Shown: piece after piece, positions 16,340-25,329 of the stretch
Position numbering within the stretch: the stretch's first letter is position 1
Layout: each line of letters starts with the position of its first letter
Origin: Paenibacillus foliorum
GTDB taxonomy: Bacteria; Bacillota; Bacilli; Paenibacillales; NBRC-103111
Reading direction: 5' to 3'
Length of the DNA stretch: 64,000 nt
NCBI RefSeq assembly: GCF_013141765.1
Contig: NZ_WHOD01000105.1
Coordinates: 1-64,000, forward strand
Program-made: the position numbers and the translations under genes
The notes under the pieces: model-generated
Seen by the model: the letters and a program-made list of their open reading frames with translations, nothing else
Databases searched by the model: none
What the model was told of the DNA's origin: nothing

Positions 16340-16410
16340 CTATATGTAACCAATTTATGACTGCTTTATCCCGATATGGCATGAAATTAAGTTTGCAGAT
16401 ACAACGCCCC

Positions 16411-17931
16411 TTAAATCAAATGATCCATTATATAGTCCTCACTCCGATTTGTTTTCTTCTTTGCGAGGGTTTTAAGAGCATTGCGTTTAGTACCATTCGG
16501 CCTCCCTGATGTTAGGGTATGATCAGCAAGCTCCGACTTATGGCGTAAACGCTGAATCCTTTTCTCCAACGCTGCAATTTCCTCTAGCTGCTTGGCTTCT
16601 ATCGCCGTAACAGCCTTGCGTCCCCCCCCTAACCTGAGACTGCTAACGCCATAGGAGCGCTTCAATTCTTGACGCTGTCGCGCTTTATGCAAGGCTAGCT
16701 CAGCATAATATAGCGCTTGCTCCAACCGCTTCTCCCTATGTTCATAATGCATAGACAGCTCAATGAATGGCTCAATTAATGCTGTGCTGCGGTCTCTCTT
16801 ACGCTCTACATATAGGGTCCATAGGCGGCATGCAGCAGAATAACGTTGCTGTTTCTTGTACACTTGAGCTAATAGCTGCAAATAATCAGTTGCTTCATCA
16901 GCCTGCGATTCATTGAGCCTCTCTGCTAACAGCTCCAAGGCTTGCTCAGCAAGCCAACCTTGGCCGAGTTTATCCAGCCAAAGTCCGAGCCTATAGAGCT
17001 CTTCCAAGCCCATATCAGCAGTTTGGCTTTTCCCATTCAATACATCGGCAAAGTGAATCGACAAGCCTGCTAACGACAAAATATCCAGCTCATTATGAAC
17101 AAAAACCCCTTCGACTATCGACACATCGCGTTCAGCTAAGTATTGAAAGTATAAAGCAGGTGCTAATGATCCCGGTACATCGTTATGCCTGACCACGTTA
17201 AGCCTTTCTTCCTCTACCTTGCCTAAGCGACATGATGGAAGTGTGTGCTTCCAAAGGCTGCGCGAAGGGTATAAAAAGTCCAGATGTCCGGCAATATCAG
17301 GCTCAGAAGGGATTCGGTTCAGAATATAACGGTTCTTAATAATCGGCCAATCGAACGTTTTTCCATTATAGGATACTAAATACGGATGCTCTTGCAGCTT
17401 TACCTGCAAATAATGAAGCATGGCCAGTTCTTCTCCGGGATGGCGTATAAACATCTGCTCTACGATAAACTGCTCTTGTTCATAAAATCCGATACCGATC
17501 ATAAACGGCACATTGCCGGCTCCTATGCCGAGACCGGTCGTCTCCGTATCAAGGTAGAGCAGCTGATCATGGGGAAGGGAGCTCGGGAGGTCGTTAGCGC
17601 CAGCCGCTGTGGGCTTTCTCGCTCCCGCTGAAGCGAGCATTGCGCACAGCTGATCGGACTGACCGATCAGCTCACGGAGCGCGTAGCGACCGTGCAGCGC
17701 TGAGCCATCATACACGCGGCGACGCATTACGAAGGAGCCCCACTCGCCCTGCTCCATGCGGGCGCCAATCTGCGCCCACTCCCTATCGGCTGCAGCCTCT
17801 CCCTGCTCCGCTGCCGCAATGCCCGCTCCAGCTCCAGCACTGGCGCTTGTGCTTGTGCTTGCGACATCCGCTCCGCTCTCGCCGCCTGCCTGCTTCTTGT
17901 GCCGCAACAGCCGTTCGCGCAGGCCGCTCAT
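16411..17931 (-). CDS. mrfB: MrfB (YprB) DEDDh 3'-5' exonuclease
   Basis: MrfB works with the helicase MrfA in a mitomycin C repair pathway known from B. subtilis. The exonuclease motifs are present: YLDTETTGLG (motif I), LVSYNGKTFDWPIIKNRY (motif II) and HNELDILSLAGL (motif III). A helical TPR-like C-terminal half follows, with a basic tail. At 506 residues it is longer than the B. subtilis protein because of an Ala/Gly/Ser-rich N-terminal segment (about residues 15-50) encoded by unusually GC-rich DNA. The start overlaps the mrfA stop codon by four bases (ATGA), so the pair is coupled. Confidence 0.92.
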   Translation of the reverse strand: MSGLRERLLRHKKQAGGESGADVASTSTSASAGAGAGIAAAEQGEAAADREWAQIGARMEQGEWGSFVMRRRVYDGSALHGRYALRELIGQSDQLCAMLASAGARKPTAAGANDLPSSLPHDQLLYLDTETTGLGIGAGNVPFMIGIGFYEQEQFIVEQMFIRHPGEELAMLHYLQVKLQEHPYLVSYNGKTFDWPIIKNRYILNRIPSEPDIAGHLDFLYPSRSLWKHTLPSCRLGKVEEERLNVVRHNDVPGSLAPALYFQYLAERDVSIVEGVFVHNELDILSLAGLSIHFADVLNGKSQTADMGLEELYRLGLWLDKLGQGWLAEQALELLAERLNESQADEATDYLQLLAQVYKKQQRYSAACRLWTLYVERKRDRSTALIEPFIELSMHYEHREKRLEQALYYAELALHKARQRQELKRSYGVSSLRLGGGRKAVTAIEAKQLEEIAALEKRIQRLRHKSELADHTLTSGRPNGTKRNALKTLAKKKTNRSEDYIMDHLI

Positions 17932-20213
17932 CGCATAACACCCAGCTGATCCAGCAGCTTCAGCGACAGCTGTTTACCTGTGAGGCCGACCTCTTCGATC
18001 GGCCCGACACAGGCTGGGCAGCCGCTTATGCAGCCGCATGATGCGATCAGCCGCTTCGCCTCAGCAATCAGCTCACCGTGCACCTCGTACAGCCGTTCGC
18101 TCAATCCTACGCCACCTGGGTAGCGGTCGTAGAAAAAGATAGTCGGTTTCTTATTATGAACCGCCTTTACCTGCGGTACAACCCGAATGTCTTGCGGGTC
18201 GCACATCAAATAGAGCGGTGCAATATGTACTAGAACATTGGAGAGGCCAAGCAGCGCAAACTGCATGTCGTTGGTCGTTGTTGCTGCGGCAATCTCATCG
18301 GAGAATGTAATCCAATAGGAGCTGGTATGAAGCTCCTCCTCAGGCAAGTGGATGGGACCGGAACCAATATTCTCGTGTGTTCTCAGTCTAATTTTCTTGA
18401 AAATCGTAGGCTTAGCATTAAGAGTTACCTCACCATACTGACGCAGCAGCTTCTCCTCCTCAACCTCTCTGTGAACGTGCAGTACTTTGAGCTGCACCGC
18501 CATACTGGCATCGGTATAATAGTCGACGTTTACCTCGCGGACGAATGCCTTCTTCTCCTCATAATCCAGCTTCTCCACCTGAAATTGGATCCCCTCATGA
18601 ATATAAATAGCTTCCTCATGAATCATTGTCGGCGCGCTGAAGCGATCGACCTCGCCGATAACCCGACTGCCATTCGTTATATCGATAATCACGAAATTCT
18701 CCTGGGCGGCCGAGCGCAGTGATATATCATGAGCTGGGAATGACTGATCCATCCAATAATAGCGATTTTTGACGTAATGGAGGATATGCTCTTCGGCCAA
18801 AAACTCTAATACATCCTTCAGCGATTCACCGCCAAAGCTCTCCCCTTCTTCGAAGGGCAGCTCATAGGCCGCGCATTTAACATGATCCACCAGGATAATT
18901 AAATTATCTGGATGGATCAATGCCTGCTCGGGCGGCCTCTCGAAGAAATAGCGAGGATTCTGGATCATGTATTGATCCAGCGGATTGCTGCTCGCCACGA
19001 GAAATGTGATCGAGCTTTCCTGGCGACGACCCGCACGGCCGGACTGCTGCCACGTGCTGGCTACCGTGCCAGGGTAACCGTTCAACACGCACGCTTGCAG
19101 TTGGCCAATGTCAATGCCCAGCTCCAGCGCATTCGTGCTCACTACGCCGCGAATCTCGCCATTGCGCAGACCGCGCTCAATCTCGCGCCTCAGCTTGGGC
19201 AAATAACCTCCCCGATAGCCGCGGATCGACTTCGAGCCCAGCTCATGCTGCACCTGCTCCTGCAAATAGGTGAGCAGAAGCTCAACCCGCACGCGGCTGC
19301 GGGCGAACACAATCGTCTGTATGCCCTGCTTGAGCAGCAGACCGGCAATTTTACGCGTTTCCAATACGCTGCTTTTACGTATACCCAGCTGTTGATTGAC
19401 TACTGGGGGGTTGTAAAAGACGAAATGCTTCTCTCCAGACGGAGCCCCATTACGGTCAACCAACGATACCGGCTCACCTATTAATCGCTCAGCATGTTCT
19501 TGAGGATTATCGATGGTCGCCGATGCGCAGATAAATTGTGGCGATGAGCCATAGAAGCGGCAAATCCGCTTCAGCCGTCGAATCACATTCGCTACGTGAC
19601 TGCCGAAAACTCCTCGGTACGAATGAACCTCATCAACCACGATATACTTAATATTTTCAAACAGCTTGACCCATTTCGTATGGTGAGGCAAAATCGCCGA
19701 ATGAAGCATATCAGGGTTGGTAACCACAATATGACCCGCATTGCGAATAGCCTGGCGCACGGTTGGCGGGGTATCTCCATCATAGGTATGCGTCTTAATA
19801 TCCGCTCCCATCCGGTTGACCGTTTCCTGCAGCTCTGCCACCTGATCCTGAGCCAGCGCTTTGGTTGGAAACAAATAGAGCGCACGCGCACTGTCATTTT
19901 CCAATATGCCTTGGAGTACCGGCAAGTTATAACATAATGTCTTACCTGATGCTGTAGGCGTCACGGTCACTAAATGGCGGCCCGCCAGTACCTCTCTGAA
20001 CGATTCAGCTTGGTGTGTATAAAGTCGGTCAATGCCTTTCTCCAACAGAGCCGCCTTGATAAGCGGATGTATCCCTTCTGGGAAAGACTCGTATAAAGGA
20101 TCTCTAGGCGGTATAGTTCGCCAATAGGTCACCTGAGACATCAGCTCCGGTGTGTCTTTAACCAAATCTATCATTTCATCTATGGAAGCAACTTTTCCCG
20201 TTAAGCGGTTCAT
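17928..20213 (-). CDS. mrfA: MrfA (YprA) DEAD/DEAH-box helicase
   Basis: A superfamily 2 DNA helicase of 761 residues that acts with MrfB against mitomycin-type crosslink damage. Helicase motifs run in order: VTPTASGKTLCYNLP (Walker A), VVTNPDMLH, VVDEVHSYRG (DEVH box), ICASATIDNP, then STNALELGIDIGQL and QQSGRAGRR. The C-terminal domain ends with a four-cysteine cluster (CGCISGCPAC), a metal-binding feature of the family. ATG at 20213 follows AAGGAG. It is the first gene of the mrfAB pair; no LexA box was noticed upstream. Confidence 0.94.
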   Translation of the reverse strand: MNRLTGKVASIDEMIDLVKDTPELMSQVTYWRTIPPRDPLYESFPEGIHPLIKAALLEKGIDRLYTHQAESFREVLAGRHLVTVTPTASGKTLCYNLPVLQGILENDSARALYLFPTKALAQDQVAELQETVNRMGADIKTHTYDGDTPPTVRQAIRNAGHIVVTNPDMLHSAILPHHTKWVKLFENIKYIVVDEVHSYRGVFGSHVANVIRRLKRICRFYGSSPQFICASATIDNPQEHAERLIGEPVSLVDRNGAPSGEKHFVFYNPPVVNQQLGIRKSSVLETRKIAGLLLKQGIQTIVFARSRVRVELLLTYLQEQVQHELGSKSIRGYRGGYLPKLRREIERGLRNGEIRGVVSTNALELGIDIGQLQACVLNGYPGTVASTWQQSGRAGRRQESSITFLVASSNPLDQYMIQNPRYFFERPPEQALIHPDNLIILVDHVKCAAYELPFEEGESFGGESLKDVLEFLAEEHILHYVKNRYYWMDQSFPAHDISLRSAAQENFVIIDITNGSRVIGEVDRFSAPTMIHEEAIYIHEGIQFQVEKLDYEEKKAFVREVNVDYYTDASMAVQLKVLHVHREVEEEKLLRQYGEVTLNAKPTIFKKIRLRTHENIGSGPIHLPEEELHTSSYWITFSDEIAAATTTNDMQFALLGLSNVLVHIAPLYLMCDPQDIRVVPQVKAVHNKKPTIFFYDRYPGGVGLSERLYEVHGELIAEAKRLIASCGCISGCPACVGPIEEVGLTGKQLSLKLLDQLGVMR

Positions 20214-20513
20214 AAGCTCAGACTCCTTATTATGAATAGCTTGTACTTGAAGCCTTTTTGATGATGCAAGTATTTTAACTTCAGGCTTAATTGTACTTTT
20301 CCATTATACCGAATACACGTTCGCACTACAATCTTGATTTTGACAAAAGAAAACCCTGATCAGCTCTGGATCAGGGTCATTTGTATTCAAACTTATATTT
20401 TCAATATCATGAATTCTTGCTTGTATGAGAGGAATATATGGAAATGAATGATTCGGTCTAGGATTCATCAGTCTAAAAACTGTGTTCCTTCTTGCTCTTC
20501 CCCAAGTAAGTTT
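20214..20513. other. Intergenic region upstream of mrfA
   Basis: About 300 bases containing the terminator at 20346-20377 and no supportable gene. A frame of 66 codons running into it (20468-20668) is a shadow of the 70-residue gene that follows. Confidence 0.5.
20346..20377 (-). terminator. Intrinsic terminator after the 70-aa gene
   Basis: ACCCTGATC and GATCAGGGT form a perfect 9-bp stem (20353-20377). On the minus strand it is followed by a TTTTCTTTT run. Confidence 0.8.
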
Positions 20514-20726
20514 TTACAGTAAGTCCGAGGAATCATCGTAATCATATCGAACTCCGTCGTGCGAAACCGTTTGAAGGTACGTTCCGTGCATAGCCACTGC
20601 CGCATTTTTTTGCAGCTTAGTGAGAACCTCCCGAAAATGATTAACCTTCGAATCTTTGGTTTCTGCATTAATGGCTAACTGCAAAGCTTGTTCGATTACG
20701 GCGATATCGTGACTTGTAAAATCCAT
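20514..20726 (-). CDS. Small hypothetical protein (70 aa)
   Basis: The family is not recognised. It has a predicted helical N-terminal part (MDFTSHDIAVIEQALQLAI, then FREVLTKLQKNAA) and an acidic C-terminal tail (YDYDDSSDLL), without membrane segments. It is supported by a good AGGAGG eight bases before the ATG and by the strong terminator downstream. The preceding YdjM-like gene ends about 90 bases upstream, so they could share a transcript. Confidence 0.7.
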   Translation of the reverse strand: MDFTSHDIAVIEQALQLAINAETKDSKVNHFREVLTKLQKNAAVAMHGTYLQTVSHDGVRYDYDDSSDLL

Positions 20727-20812
20727 ACCGCAGCCCTCCTGAGCAACAATTTTTCTTCTTGACCTATTCTAACCAAAAAAGGGAGGAAACATTCATTTTA
20801 ATGAATCTGATT

Positions 20813-21775
20813 CTAAACATAAGGCGGCTCCCACGTTTTCTTTCGCCAACCTAAGCTTTGATCGACTACCTGCAGATTATGATCCAATTGTATATCAACC
20901 CCAAAAGGGAGCTTATGATTATACCAAAATCGCACATCACGCCACTCCACCATATAGCCGTCCTGTATTTCCTTACAGCATACATGCACCCGTTGGGCAA
21001 AATACAAAAACGCCCTTACTCCATCCGTTGATAACGTCGCTTGAATAGCTGAATTCGTTGCGTCCTTCCTGTAAACATCCTCAATAGCGATCTCTTTCCC
21101 GCGAATAGTACCCGTATAGAATAACGAGCTTGTTTCTATTACGAATTGCCAACGAAACCAACTTAATCCTGGAATAACTTGATAAATCCCATCCAACTGC
21201 AATGTTTCACGAGCTTTAGCTACCATTTGCCGATGGTGAATCGCCCTAGCGCCCATATAAACCATCGATACCCCGTATATATCAAGAAACAGCATACCTG
21301 GCGATAGGTTGCTAAATATCCAGACAAGCAGCCCGACCCCATGGATAATAAATAAAAACGGATCAAACAGCGACATGAAATCCAAGTGGCTCCATTTATT
21401 GGATACAGGTCTAAAGCACTGCACACCATAAGCGTTGAACCAATCCAAAGTGATATGAAAAACAACTGCCAAGAAAGACCAGAGGAAAAGTGAACCTGCA
21501 TACGACCAAACATCAAATGCAGCAGCAATTGGCAAAGTGATTATGCAGGGCCATAGCAGCATGGCTGGAAGAGAATGAGTCACACCTCGATGAAAACGGA
21601 TATATGCTGAATAACCCTTCAATCTTGTTACGGAATCAAAATCTGGCGCATGTGAGCCTATTAAGGTTGCCGTTAAAATCGCATGAGATAGCTCAGGGTT
21701 CTGAGCAATAGCAGGGTCCAGCATCGCCAGACCAGCTAATGTAGCGCCAAATAATAAGTGACTTCCTGTATCCAT
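20813..21775 (-). CDS. YdjM/YfhP-family membrane metal-dependent hydrolase-like protein
   Basis: This 320-residue protein begins MDTGSHLLFGATLAGL and carries the histidine/aspartate motifs of the YdjM family: GSHAPDFDSV, FHRGVTHSLPAM and HITLDWFNAYG. Between them are four to five hydrophobic helices (about residues 65-190); a soluble domain follows. It therefore looks like a membrane protein with a metal site facing one side. YfhP of B. subtilis is the closest match I know, described as a regulator of yfhQRS and fosB; catalysis has not been shown. ATG at 21775 follows AGGAGG. Confidence 0.85.
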   Translation of the reverse strand: MDTGSHLLFGATLAGLAMLDPAIAQNPELSHAILTATLIGSHAPDFDSVTRLKGYSAYIRFHRGVTHSLPAMLLWPCIITLPIAAAFDVWSYAGSLFLWSFLAVVFHITLDWFNAYGVQCFRPVSNKWSHLDFMSLFDPFLFIIHGVGLLVWIFSNLSPGMLFLDIYGVSMVYMGARAIHHRQMVAKARETLQLDGIYQVIPGLSWFRWQFVIETSSLFYTGTIRGKEIAIEDVYRKDATNSAIQATLSTDGVRAFLYFAQRVHVCCKEIQDGYMVEWRDVRFWYNHKLPFGVDIQLDHNLQVVDQSLGWRKKTWEPPYV

Positions 21776-21816
21776 CGCCAGTTCCCTCCTGATGTGTCTC
21801 CATTATTCAGCTTCCT

Positions 21817-22731
21817 CTACTGTACAGCCTCGACTTTTTCTTTCTCCCAACGCTCCTCCGCGTTAAACCAATAGAACCATTGTGCTGGATTTTTTCGAAT
21901 TACCCTCTCCATAATGGAGTTCAGCAGGCGCGTTGCATCTGCTCTCTGCGACCTTGAATACATAGCGTGTAATTGCAAAGGCTGCTCGAAGACCAGTTCA
22001 TGTGTGAAGCCTCTGACTCTGCGCCCATAGAACGGAACTAAGGGTACCTGCAATTCAATGGCCAGCGATGCGGCGCCTTCCGGTGTTCGGGTCTTTTTAC
22101 CAAAAAAATAGGATTCAGGAAACGTTGGTCGCCAAAAATCACCTAATATATAAACAACACCATTTTCCGACAAATGCTTGCGAAGCTTACGAAGCAGCTC
22201 CAATGGGGGAGTGCTGTCATAATCCAACCCCGGGCAACCTAATTCCTTAAAACGCAGGTAGAGTGGACGCAATTCCGAGCTTCCCGAGGTAGCAATCGTC
22301 AAACAGGAATATTTCTGACACAAATACCAGTAGTAGTAGAAGAAATTGCCTACATGCGGTGAATATACAATAGCCCCCCGTTCCATACGCAGCGCTTCTG
22401 TCAGATGCACCTCCCCTTTAACCTGGAACCTCCGTCCCTCACTTTTCGGCAGCCGATAAGAATCCAATAGTATTTCATACAAGATAATTATGAGATTTTG
22501 AAAAAATTGAATGTTATAAGAGCTTCTCTCCTTATCGCTGTGGTCTGGAAGCAAGTCCAGCAGGTTACGAAGCACTTTGCTCCTCAGATTGCCGCCAGTC
22601 AGCCAATAAATCAGGATACCGATTCCCTTACAAAGAACAAGCACAAGGGTCGGGGGAAGCCAACCGCTAAGCAGAGAGAGCGTTCTTGTAGTTCGAGGGC
22701 TGCCCGTTATTTTTCCAATCCATTCATACAA
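21817..22731 (-). CDS. LpxL/HtrB-type lysophospholipid acyltransferase
   Basis: A membrane-associated acyltransferase of 304 residues with an N-terminal hydrophobic segment (about 18-40). The acyltransferase box is degenerate (IVYSPHVGNFFYYYWYL; HVGN in place of HxGN..E), followed by IATSGSSELRPLY, VYILGDFWRPTF and GAASLAIELQVPLVPFYGRR. In Gram-negatives LpxL adds acyl chains to lipid A; Gram-positives have no lipid A, so another lipid is the likely acceptor. Start is TTG at 22731 with GAGGGGGGA six bases away. It lies 28 bases after an OlsB-like N-acyltransferase gene and is probably in the same operon. Confidence 0.8.
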   Translation of the reverse strand: MYEWIGKITGSPRTTRTLSLLSGWLPPTLVLVLCKGIGILIYWLTGGNLRSKVLRNLLDLLPDHSDKERSSYNIQFFQNLIIILYEILLDSYRLPKSEGRRFQVKGEVHLTEALRMERGAIVYSPHVGNFFYYYWYLCQKYSCLTIATSGSSELRPLYLRFKELGCPGLDYDSTPPLELLRKLRKHLSENGVVYILGDFWRPTFPESYFFGKKTRTPEGAASLAIELQVPLVPFYGRRVRGFTHELVFEQPLQLHAMYSRSQRADATRLLNSIMERVIRKNPAQWFYWFNAEERWEKEKVEAVQ

Positions 22732-22759
22732 TGCAGGTCCCCCCTCGTCTTTATCTTGA

Positions 22760-23536
22760 CTAAGCTTCGCCGTTCAAAAAATGTTTTTTGTACCTGCGAG
22801 TAACCCTATCCTTCTCCAAAACAATGAAAAAATCAACCGTATCAAAGAGTGCATCGTATGCCGGGTCTCCACCTATTTCTGCTCCGAGCCATTGGTAGCC
22901 CTTCATCAGCGGCGGAAGCTTGCGGAACACTTCTTTCTCGCTAAAACCACTATCGACCTCCTGCAGCCCTCTGATTCTATGTGTTTCCAGGGGTTGAATA
23001 CCATATCTGTCTGTTAGTACCTGCTTTTGGCGCAGCATACTATAGATCACATTCAATTCATTAAGTGAAGGAATATGCACACTAGCACAACCGATTAAAT
23101 AAGAGTAACTGCGTTCTGTTATATAGCCTGCAACACCTTCCCACAACAATTGAATAGCTTTACCGCCGCGATAAATCGGGTCGATACAGCTGCGCCCTAA
23201 CTCCAATGTCTGCGGCTTAAAGCTATGAAAAGATGACAGATCAAACTCAGACTCTGAATAAAACCCTTTGTTCAAAATAGCCAGCTCTCCCGGTAATAAG
23301 CGGTACGTTCCTACAACCCTATCACTTTCTAAATCCTTAACGATTAAATGATCGCAATAAACATCATACTCATCCTGTTCCAAGCCACTATCGTTAAGCA
23401 TCTGCAAATTCTTTTCCTCTTCAACAAAAACCCGATACCGCAAGCGCATGGCCTGCTCAATCTCCTCACTATTCGAAGCCAACTTGACACATAAACGAAT
23501 CTGCTGAGGGACGAATTGCACGGCAGTTTGAGTCAC
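22760..23536 (-). CDS. OlsB-like GNAT N-acyltransferase
   Basis: The 258-residue protein fits the group of long-chain N-acyltransferases that includes ornithine-acyl-ACP acyltransferase OlsB and AHL-synthase-like proteins. It has AMRLRYRVFVEEEKNL (about 29-44), DHLIVKDLESDRVVGTYRLL, and the key LELGRSCIDPIYRGGKAIQLLW. OlsB links a 3-hydroxy fatty acid to an amino group to make a lyso-aminolipid. The next gene encodes a second acyltransferase, the same two-step logic as OlsB/OlsA. Start is GTG at 23536. The substrate amino acid is unknown. Confidence 0.75.
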   Translation of the reverse strand: MTQTAVQFVPQQIRLCVKLASNSEEIEQAMRLRYRVFVEEEKNLQMLNDSGLEQDEYDVYCDHLIVKDLESDRVVGTYRLLPGELAILNKGFYSESEFDLSSFHSFKPQTLELGRSCIDPIYRGGKAIQLLWEGVAGYITERSYSYLIGCASVHIPSLNELNVIYSMLRQKQVLTDRYGIQPLETHRIRGLQEVDSGFSEKEVFRKLPPLMKGYQWLGAEIGGDPAYDALFDTVDFFIVLEKDRVTRRYKKHFLNGEA

Positions 23537-23705
23537 AAGTCAACACACCTTTCTCAGAGAAGTTGGAGTAGTTCTTACCTCTTCAGCGTAGCAAATGATT
23601 ATTAATCCGGCATTTTCGTGTTGTTAAGGTTTTGTAAGATTTAAGATGGCTTGACCATAGCCTTGCCCCAAAATATCTTAAGGGCACAGGTCTTACACAA
23701 TGAAA

Positions 23706-23729
23706 AAAAGAGCCGCAATGGGCTCTTTT
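23706..23729 (-). terminator. Intrinsic terminator after lrgAB
   Basis: AAAGAGCC and GGCTCTTT form a stem with A/T runs on both sides. On the minus strand it lies about 50 bases after the lrgB stop codon. Confidence 0.75.
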
Positions 23730-23776
23730 CATGTTTTTGAGTTTTCACTTTAAAACATTTCGTTTACCTGAATGAC

Positions 23777-24469
23777 TTATCGAAGCCAAATATACAATGG
23801 AATAAATAAAAATGAGGTTATAATAGCTGCAGCCCCCATTGCAAAGCCCCCTACACTGCCCTGAAGCTCTGAATCTTTGATTACACGTGCAGTTCCAATC
23901 CCATGCGCCGCCGTACCAATAGCAGTCCCTATTGAAATGTCATCACGGACACCACAGAGCCTTAGCAGGGCAGGTCCAAACATACTTCCAATCAAACCAG
24001 TCAAAACCGTCAATACAGCAGTAAGCTCTGGTAGCCCTCCTGCTTGACGTGAAATCTCCAAAGCAATAGGTGAGGTTACAGACTTGGGCATCATAGTCAC
24101 CATCAATTCCTTCGACCCGCCCAAACTCCATACTAAAGCAGCGGATAGCAGCAGCGCACTTGCAGAGCCCACCGTAACGCCCCCCACAATTGAAAGGAGA
24201 CTAGAACGTATACGTTTTGCATTTTTATAGAAAGGAATGCCTAATGCTACCGTAGCCGGACCCAGTAATAATATAAGGGTATCTCCCCCCTTACGGTAGG
24301 CTTCATAAGGAATATTCGTTGTTAGCAAAAAAGCGATAACAAGACCAGAGCTTACAAATAATGGATGAAGCCATTTCCATCTTCGGTATAAATAAAGGGC
24401 CAGCGAATAGCTGATTAGTGATAATGCCAGCCCGAATATCGGCTGTTCCGTAATATCATGAAGATTCAT
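23777..24469 (-). CDS. lrgB: LrgB/CidB-family membrane protein
   Basis: The 230-residue protein has six to seven hydrophobic segments and the LrgB signatures LILLGPATVALGIPFYKN, MMPKSVTSPIALEISRQAGG and IGTAAHGIGTARVIKDSE. LrgA/LrgB (or CidA/CidB) pairs behave like holin/antiholin-related systems controlling murein hydrolase activity, and related plant and bacterial proteins carry organic acids across membranes. It overlaps the end of the upstream lrgA/cidA-like gene by 14 bases. Confidence 0.93.
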   Translation of the reverse strand: MNLHDITEQPIFGLALSLISYSLALYLYRRWKWLHPLFVSSGLVIAFLLTTNIPYEAYRKGGDTLILLLGPATVALGIPFYKNAKRIRSSLLSIVGGVTVGSASALLLSAALVWSLGGSKELMVTMMPKSVTSPIALEISRQAGGLPELTAVLTVLTGLIGSMFGPALLRLCGVRDDISIGTAIGTAAHGIGTARVIKDSELQGSVGGFAMGAAAIITSFLFIPLYIWLR

Positions 24470-24812
24470 GACGGCTGCTCTCCTTCCCCTTGAAAAGCTT
24501 AACCGACCAGCCTGTCAGGATTAGAACGCCAAAGGTGCTCGCAAAAAGACTGACCAGCAGCTGTACCGAATTTTCACCTATATAGTGAAAAAACACTAGG
24601 GTACCTACAACAAACGGAGTGAAAAATAGCAGCATGTGATTGATGAGAAATTGTCCTGCATCCTCGACCCATTCCAGCTTCACCAGCTTCAAAAATAAGC
24701 TTAAAGTGAATAAAATGAGTCCAATGACATTCGCCGGAATTGGAATGTGCAACGCCGTCTGCAGAAGCAACCCTAACAAATAAAAACCGGTTACTATTGA
24801 AAAACCAAGCAA
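24456..24812 (-). CDS. lrgA: LrgA/CidA-family holin-like membrane protein
   Basis: A small membrane protein with four hydrophobic helices and the family signature LHIPIPANVIGLILFTLSLF. The frame stays open to 24974, but TTG at 24812 is preferred: it has GGAGGG with a 7-base gap, gives 118 residues as usual for the family, and the extra 54 N-terminal residues look random. A TATAAT sequence lies inside the longer frame (near 24855), which also argues that translation starts later. An ATG at 24836 is an alternative. It is the first gene of the lrgAB pair. Confidence 0.85.
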   Translation of the reverse strand: MLGFSIVTGFYLLGLLLQTALHIPIPANVIGLILFTLSLFLKLVKLEWVEDAGQFLINHMLLFFTPFVVGTLVFFHYIGENSVQLLVSLFASTFGVLILTGWSVKLFKGKESSRHESS

Positions 24813-24967
24813 GCTCTTTCCCTCCAATGAAATCATTTGAAAACCAAAGCTATAGATTATATGAAATTCAGTGTCTTTCATTCGCAACACCGGACCTTTA
24901 GACGACCGCAAATTACCGTGTATATTTGTTATCCAATTGTGGGATTGTAACCATGGTGTGCAGCTAG

Positions 24968-24974
24968 CATACAA
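24968..24974 (+). promoter_or_regulatory. Possible -10 element of a forespore promoter for tlp
   Basis: CATACAA resembles the CATACTA-type -10 element of sigma-G promoters and lies about 30 bases before the tlp start codon. The matching -35 region is poor, so this is tentative. Confidence 0.3.
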
Positions 24975-25003
24975 CTAACTCATAATAAGGAGTGTAAAAC
25001 ACA

Positions 25004-25231
25004 ATGGCAAAGCCTGATAACCGCGAAGACAACGTAGAACATTTACAAAACAGTATTAACAACACCATTAAAAATCAAGAAGAGGCTGAAGCCTATTTAG
25101 CAGAACATGCAGACGAAATCAGCCCAAGTGAAAAACAAACCATTCAAGAAAAGAACCAGCGGCGCGAACAAAGCTTGCAGGGCTTCCGTAGTGAAATTCA
25201 AGATGAATCTGAGTATCAACAAAATCAATAG
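25004..25231 (+). CDS. tlp: Small acid-soluble spore protein Tlp
   Basis: The 75-residue hydrophilic protein starts MAKPDNREDNVEHLQNSI, followed by NNTIKNQEEAEAYLAEHAD, the conserved Tlp pattern. Tlp is a minor spore protein made in the forespore and degraded on germination. It is almost entirely helical and charged, with no cysteine. ATG at 25004 has AAGGAG upstream. It stands alone on the plus strand between two minus-strand units and ends at a bidirectional terminator. Its presence supports an endospore-forming host. Confidence 0.92.
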   Translation: MAKPDNREDNVEHLQNSINNTIKNQEEAEAYLAEHADEISPSEKQTIQEKNQRREQSLQGFRSEIQDESEYQQNQ

Positions 25232-25256
25232 TCATGCATCAGAATCATACGAAAAC

Positions 25257-25283
25257 GAAACCCCATCCCAAGGATGGGGTTTC
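25257..25283. terminator. Bidirectional terminator between tlp and rnz
   Basis: GAAACCCCATCC and GGATGGGGTTTC form a perfect 12-bp stem with a 3-base loop. It serves the converging tlp (+) and rnz (-) genes. Confidence 0.85.
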
Positions 25284-25329
25284 ATTCTTTCTACTTGAAG
25301 CTACTCAACTTATAAAATGTTGAATAGAG

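Noticed and set aside
20468..20668. 66-codon minus-strand frame overlapping the 70-residue gene
   Set aside because: It has no ribosome binding site and lies in another frame of a gene with AGGAGG at correct distance.
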